A program made the position numbers and the translations under genes. This document shows positions 33,067-37,087 of a DNA stretch of 37,087 bases, piece by piece. Source of the stretch: Spirochaetia bacterium (GTDB taxonomy: Bacteria; Oederibacteriota; PGYV01; Palsa-1178); NCBI GenBank assembly GCA_021372235.1, contig JAJFUW010000081.1:1-37087 (forward strand). The letters are read 5' to 3'. The stretch's first letter is position 1; the number at the start of each line of letters is the position of its first letter. The notes under the pieces are model-generated. The model worked only from the letters and a program-made list of their open reading frames with translations, was not told the DNA's origin and ran no database searches.

Positions 33067-34783
33067 TCCCTAAAATCGCCATTCGCATACCCCTGACAGA
33101 ATTACATAAATAAATCGCCTCAGCAGACCTGATGTCATTGATATGCAGGACTTTTTCCCTGAAAACTTCCGGGTTGTTCTTCAGCAGCCGCGCGCGGAAC
33201 GTACCCGGCAGCAGGCCGCATTTGATTGGCGGCGTATAATACTTTCCTTTATTATAAACGAATATGTTCGAACTGTGCGCTTCCGTAACCTCTCCCCTGT
33301 CATTCAAAAATACCACATCATCAAAACCTTTTTTTACATAGCGCGCATATTCCATGTCGTAAATTTCCCGCCTTGTGGTCTTGTGCAAAAGCAACCTGTC
33401 TGTCCGGCACATCCTTACGGACGACACTGCCAGTTTAACCGGTCCTTTTTCCGCCTGTTTGATTACTGCATGTTCGAGCGTGATATCCCCGGACTTTGAT
33501 ACCGCCAGCTTTACTTTAAATGAACCCTTTTCAGGCAGCCGCCGCGCGTAACGCTTTAGGGCTATTCCCGCTTTTTTGCCGCCGGCCCCGTATTTCAGTT
33601 CTTTTGCCGATTTATCCAGCCTTGCCAGGTGCTCTTTTAACAGGAGATACTTCCCGTCCATCCAAAGTACAGATTCGATCAATTTCATTTCCCGTTCCAG
33701 GAACCCGGCCTTGCCAATGCATTCATCATACTCTTTTTTGAGTACCGAATCATTCACAATTCCGCTTCCCACTCCCATTATGCCTTTTTCCCCGTCAAGC
33801 ACAACCGTCCTGATTGGAATATTAAAGACAGCGCGTTCCATACGCGGCGCCATATAACCTATTGCGCCCGTATACAACCCCCTGTCCCATTTTTCAACCT
33901 CTTTTATGTAGCGCATCGCCGCTTTTTTCGGTGCGCCCGTAACCGAACCTGACGGGTAGAGCGCGGAAAAAACATCCCCCGCCTCCGTACCCGGTTTCAA
34001 CACCCCTGTGACACCGGAGGTCATCTGATACAGCGTGTCATACTCCTCTACCCTGAACATCTTCCCCGTTTTTACAGAACCTGTCCTGCATATCCTGCCC
34101 GTATCGTTCCTGGCCAGGTCCACTATCATGACGTTCTCCGCCATGGTTTTTTCGTCTTTTTTGAAAGCGCCAACCTGCTTATGTGTTGCGGGTTTTAAAA
34201 GCGTCCCCTTCATCGGTTTCATACATATCCTGCCTGACTTGATTGAAAAGAACAATTCCGGAGATATAGACAGTATCCGTTTTTTGCCGTCGTTTATCAT
34301 GGCGGCGTAGCATGTCTTTTGCCTTGAATTAAGAAAACTGAAAAATGAGGCGGGATTGCCTTTAAATTTGAAATTAACCGGGAAAGTATAGTTTACCTGG
34401 TATACCTCACCGTCGCGGATGAGCTGTTTTATCCTGTTAAACCCTTTTGCGTACCGGCCTATCGAAATCCCCGGCCTGATATTTTCCGTGAAAAATCCCG
34501 GGCCGTCGGATGCCGGCAGTTTTAACGCGTTAAATACAAAAGGTTTTTTAAACATCCCAAAACAGGCGCGAGCCCCCTCTCCGTAACAGGCATAACCTGC
34601 CGCGTACAAACCGCGGTTCAAACCCTTTTGGACAAGCGGAAGTATGGTACGCAGTTTTCCTGATATTTTACGTACGGGGTGCGTGAAGAGGTATGAAACA
34701 GGCTTGCGTCCTGAATTTGTGTACAGGAATATCCCGTCTGTGTCACCCCCCAGGAACTCCTCAAGTTCCAAAAATTTATCCAT
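33056..34783 (-). CDS. pabB: PabB-PabC fusion: aminodeoxychorismate synthase component I and aminodeoxychorismate lyase
   Basis: 575 residues making p-aminobenzoate for folate. Residues 80-365 are the chorismate-binding half: RDGEVYQVNYTFP, KPMKGTLLKP (PIKGT-type motif whose Lys is catalytic in PabB), ENVMIVDLARND, SGSVTGAPKKAAM and GVGSGIV. Residues 370-575 are a class IV PLP-dependent lyase: HKTTRREIYD has the PLP Lys, and EVTEAHSSNIFVY the cofactor-binding region. Such fusions are common. The last codons (KTR) and the stop come from the end of a dispersed repeat. The ATG lacks an evident ribosome binding site; it begins 25 bases after purA, suggesting cotranscription. Confidence 0.92.
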   Translation of the reverse strand: MDKFLELEEFLGGDTDGIFLYTNSGRKPVSYLFTHPVRKISGKLRTILPLVQKGLNRGLYAAGYACYGEGARACFGMFKKPFVFNALKLPASDGPGFFTENIRPGISIGRYAKGFNRIKQLIRDGEVYQVNYTFPVNFKFKGNPASFFSFLNSRQKTCYAAMINDGKKRILSISPELFFSIKSGRICMKPMKGTLLKPATHKQVGAFKKDEKTMAENVMIVDLARNDTGRICRTGSVKTGKMFRVEEYDTLYQMTSGVTGVLKPGTEAGDVFSALYPSGSVTGAPKKAAMRYIKEVEKWDRGLYTGAIGYMAPRMERAVFNIPIRTVVLDGEKGIMGVGSGIVNDSVLKKEYDECIGKAGFLEREMKLIESVLWMDGKYLLLKEHLARLDKSAKELKYGAGGKKAGIALKRYARRLPEKGSFKVKLAVSKSGDITLEHAVIKQAEKGPVKLAVSSVRMCRTDRLLLHKTTRREIYDMEYARYVKKGFDDVVFLNDRGEVTEAHSSNIFVYNKGKYYTPPIKCGLLPGTFRARLLKNNPEVFREKVLHINDIRSAEAIYLCNSVRGMRMAILGKTR

Positions 34784-34808
34784 TTACACGTCTGTTCATG
34801 CGGCGGGC

Positions 34809-36194
34809 CTATTCATCGCCGATGCTTACTATATACTGTATCCTGTTCTTGCCTGATTTTTTGACATCATACATGACCGAATCCGCGAGCCTGATCATCG
34901 CGTCGGTGTTGCGCGGCGGCTTCTTGAGTATCTGGTCCCTCTCGGGCCCCACCGATACCATGGAAACCTTTACGCCCGTATATTTTTCTATGAACTTTAT
35001 ATAAGTTTTGGCCTCTTTTGGCATCTGCTTCATGCTGCGCACCGCAGTCAGGTCCGTGCCCCAGCCTTTAAAAATTTTATAGACCGGTTTTACTTTATAG
35101 AGTTCTTCACCATCGGGTATGAACCTGTCCGATTTCTTTCCTTTGTACATGTAGTGCGTGCAGACCTTCAATTCGTCAAATATGGAGAGGACGTCTATTT
35201 TTGTGAGCAGGATGTCCGTCAGTCCGTTTAAGTCGCATACGTATTTCAGCGCCACGAGGTCCAGCCAGCCGCACCTGCGCGGCCTGCCTGTGGTGGCGCC
35301 GAACTCACCGCCTTTTTGCCTCGTCCTTTCGCCGTTGACTTCGTCCATTTCAGTCGGAAACGGACCGTTGCCGACGCGTGTCTGGTATGCCTTCGTGATG
35401 CCCCGGACCTTTTTGCTGTATTTGTGGGAAGCTCCCGAACCTGTCATGACCCCGCCTATGGTCGGGTTTGACGACGTCACATAAGGATATGTGCCGAAAT
35501 CAATATCCAGCAAGGCGCCCTGGGCGCCCTCAAACAGTATTTTTTTGCCTTTCTTCAAGAGGTCGTTGACCTCGTTTATGGTGTCGCAGACATAAGGTTT
35601 CAGTATTTTGCCGTATTTTTTCGCCTCGGCAATGACCGCAGCCGCGCTTACCTCTTTCTCGCCGTAGAGGTTCTTCAGTAGGAAATTCTTTTCTTCGAGG
35701 TTCTCGGCCACCTTTGCCTTTAATATTTCGTCGTTGTAAATATCTCGGAGCCTGACGCCCGTGCGGACATATTTGTCCGTATAGCACGGACCGATGCCGC
35801 GGCCCGTGGTGCCTATTTTTTTGCCTGCCTTTTTGGACTCTTTGGCTTTGTCCATTATCTTGTGGTAAGGAAGGACAATGGCGGCGTTCTCACTTATTTT
35901 TAGCGAGGCAGGCGTTATATTTATCCCGCGTTTTTTAAGCCCTTCCATCTCTTCCACGAGAGATCCCATATCAAGCACAACACCGTGGCCTATGATGTTC
36001 ACGACGCCCTTGCGCAGTACGCCGGACGGCAGGAGGTGCATGACGTATTTTTCATTGCCCACTATGACGGTATGGCCGGCGTTGGCCCCGCCCTGGTAAC
36101 GGACTATCACATCGTATCCCTCTGATAACAGGTCAACTATCTTGCCTTTGCCTTCATCGCCCCACTGGGCGCCCAAAATCACGTCTGCGGACAT
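34809..36194 (-). CDS. purA: Adenylosuccinate synthetase
   Basis: 461 residues. It makes adenylosuccinate from IMP, aspartate and GTP in AMP synthesis. QWGDEGKGKIVD (10-21) is the GTP loop with the catalytic Asp; GGANAGHT, GTTGRGIGPCYTDK, TRVGNGPFPTE and TTGRPRRCGW follow in order. It is about 30 residues longer than typical, with a basic C-terminal extension after VGPERDQIL. Start supported by GAGG. It probably heads an operon with the downstream PabB-PabC gene. Confidence 0.96.
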   Translation of the reverse strand: MSADVILGAQWGDEGKGKIVDLLSEGYDVIVRYQGGANAGHTVIVGNEKYVMHLLPSGVLRKGVVNIIGHGVVLDMGSLVEEMEGLKKRGINITPASLKISENAAIVLPYHKIMDKAKESKKAGKKIGTTGRGIGPCYTDKYVRTGVRLRDIYNDEILKAKVAENLEEKNFLLKNLYGEKEVSAAAVIAEAKKYGKILKPYVCDTINEVNDLLKKGKKILFEGAQGALLDIDFGTYPYVTSSNPTIGGVMTGSGASHKYSKKVRGITKAYQTRVGNGPFPTEMDEVNGERTRQKGGEFGATTGRPRRCGWLDLVALKYVCDLNGLTDILLTKIDVLSIFDELKVCTHYMYKGKKSDRFIPDGEELYKVKPVYKIFKGWGTDLTAVRSMKQMPKEAKTYIKFIEKYTGVKVSMVSVGPERDQILKKPPRNTDAMIRLADSVMYDVKKSGKNRIQYIVSIGDE

Positions 36195-36259
36195 AATTTT
36201 ACCTCGTTTTTGAGTATTAGCATTAGGGGATAACGGGAAACAGCCTCTGATGCCATATA

Positions 36260-36288
36260 ATAATACGGCATTTTGGAGTGAAATTCAA
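36260..36288 (-). promoter_or_regulatory. Promoter for purA
   Basis: Minus strand TTGAAT (36283-36288), 17-nt spacer, TATTAT (36260-36265). Leader about 58 nt; I see no purine riboswitch in it. Confidence 0.65.
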
Positions 36289-36694
36289 CATCTATTTGGA
36301 AATGTGTCAACGCAAAATAAAAATGTCCTCTTTTTCATATTGCCACATGCCAGGAGTCCCCGGTAACCCACGGATGGGTCCTGGATGGCTTGCGAGGCCT
36401 TATATATACCCTCCTGACCTGTGTTTTTGGGTCGATTGTAGAGCAACTTTTTCATTCAGTTGATGTCTAAATATTCATAGTCGCTTGAGGGGCTATGAAA
36501 CTCAGACTCCGTAATGCGCGGAAGGGAAGTTTAAATAAAAGTCGTATTCGTGGGTGTGCCTACCTTTAGGAGCCCCCAAAAACGCTAACGTATAGCGGCT
36601 AAATTTTATAGGTGTTTTATGAAACAGGAGGGGCCACAGTATTTAGTGATGTATAGTTTTCTCCGTAAATTATATTAAACAGGAGATGAACATC
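36289..36694. other. Unassigned AT-richer region, possible structured RNA
   Basis: No convincing gene. It holds small stems (CGCTA-ACGTA-TAGCG near 36583; CATAG...CTATG near 36476) and an isolated TTGTAGAGCAA at 36436-36446 identical to the operator arm of the nucleotidyltransferase cassette. A 19-codon ORF at 36619-36678 (MKQEGPQYLV...) ends 16 bases before the next ORF and could be a leader peptide, but support is weak. Confidence 0.35.
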
Positions 36695-36943
36695 ATGATT
36701 GAAATCAGTGAAATTGAAATTACAGAAAAGTGCAAAGCAAGCATGGTTGATATTTTTGCAAAAACTCCCGAACCTAAAGATGGTATTACAAAAAAAATTG
36801 TAAGAGGATTTAAAATTAGTGAACTTGAAATATTACAGGAAATAACTACACCAACAGGGGATAAACGCTACTCCTGGTTCATCTCCGCCAGCGCCTTTTC
36901 CTTTGCCGCGAGCTCAGCCTTGAGCTTCTCATACTCACTGTAG
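36695..36943 (+). CDS. Truncated or chimeric hypothetical ORF
   Basis: The frame reads MIEISEIEITEKCKASMVDI and on to about DKRYSW near residue 58, with AT-rich codons unlike neighbouring genes. After about 36866 it runs antisense through a transposase-like remnant, so the last 25 residues (ISASAFSFAASSAL...) are not native. AGGAG nine bases before this ATG supports it; another ATG nine bases earlier is too close to that site. The AT-rich composition suggests transfer. Family not recognised. Confidence 0.35.
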   Translation: MIEISEIEITEKCKASMVDIFAKTPEPKDGITKKIVRGFKISELEILQEITTPTGDKRYSWFISASAFSFAASSALSFSYSL

Positions 36944-37087
36944 TCGACTTTAAGCGGTTTCTTCCGGTATTTGTTCCGCCCGAGCTCTTCCTTTGCCCCT
37001 TTTTTCCACACTCTGCTTTATCTTTGCCAGTTCGGCAGGGTACATCCCGTATTTCCTTAATAACTCACCAACCGGGGCTCCAGGAAC
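36868..37087 (-). mobile_element. Transposase remnant (IS3 OrfA-like), frameshifted and cut by window edge
   Basis: From the right edge the minus strand reads GAPVGELLRKYGMYPAELAK, then in another frame SVWKKGAKEELGRNKYRKK, LKVDYSEYEKLKAELAAKEK and ALAEMNQE, ending in TAG at 36868-36870. Helix-turn-helix followed by a Leu-type coiled coil is how IS3-type OrfA proteins look, and they usually continue well past this point. The shift lies at an A6 tract (T6 near 37000). No terminal inverted repeat is seen inside the window. Confidence 0.5.

Noticed and set aside
36289-36618. tRNA, tmRNA, SRP RNA or 6S RNA in the right-hand spacer
   Set aside because: I could find no cloverleaf, TpsiC-like GTTCGA arm or conserved loop; only small stems are visible.

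Overview
The window looks like a chromosomal segment of an uncultured bacterium rather than a phage or plasmid. Its genes are densely packed, GC content is moderate, and it uses clear sigma70-type promoters (TTGACA, 17 nt, TATAAT) and mostly GGAGG-type ribosome binding sites. Long Thr/Ser/Pro linkers, a C-terminal PNPYNP-type domain, PPi-dependent phosphofructokinase, a GT39-DUF2298 fusion and a Re-type citrate synthase homologue recall lineages known mainly from metagenomes (for example Goldbacteria-like phyla). That placement is an inference and is not proven here. I see no tRNA, rRNA or CRISPR array.

Layout. 1-6.1 kb (minus strand): cell-envelope genes, namely a secreted polysaccharide deacetylase (cut by the window edge), a PAP2-like membrane protein and a 1488-residue GT39-DUF2298 membrane protein. 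6.3-9.1 kb: PPi-phosphofructokinase and a lipoprotein with a Thr-rich linker. 9.7-14.8 kb: a large secreted GH74-type glycoside hydrolase and a LacI regulator; a palindromic operator candidate overlaps the hydrolase promoter, with a second copy beyond the hydrolase stop. 15.3-20.4 kb: a small ORF, two radical-SAM proteins, a DUF1232 membrane protein and a LysM/M23 peptidase. A perfect 50-bp palindrome separates the divergent first radical-SAM and DUF1232 genes, and three genes here appear to be transcribed leaderless. 20.5-21.8 kb: a decayed flavodoxin gene and repeats.

21.9-31.1 kb holds a TCA-cycle block: putative Re-citrate synthase, NADP-isocitrate dehydrogenase, malate dehydrogenase, two-subunit class I fumarase and a terminator; then a multiply frameshifted gene, a TetR regulator, and a divergent aconitase carrying a 167-residue Gln/Pro-rich, Lys-ended tail. 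Together these enzymes convert fumarate to oxaloacetate and oxaloacetate plus acetyl-CoA to 2-oxoglutarate. 31.2-32.2 kb: a two-gene toxin-antitoxin-like cassette (nucleotidyltransferase and small basic protein) with two inverted-repeat operators at its promoter. 32.3-36.2 kb: SixA phosphatase, a PabB-PabC fusion and PurA. The right end holds an AT-rich truncated ORF abutting a transposase remnant.

Structure beyond the genes: a MITE-like dispersed repeat (about 95-135 bp, four copies) with inverted termini that abut stop codons, and many intergenic spacers built as imperfect inverted repeats from recurring short words. The aconitase tail is the most unusual coding feature.
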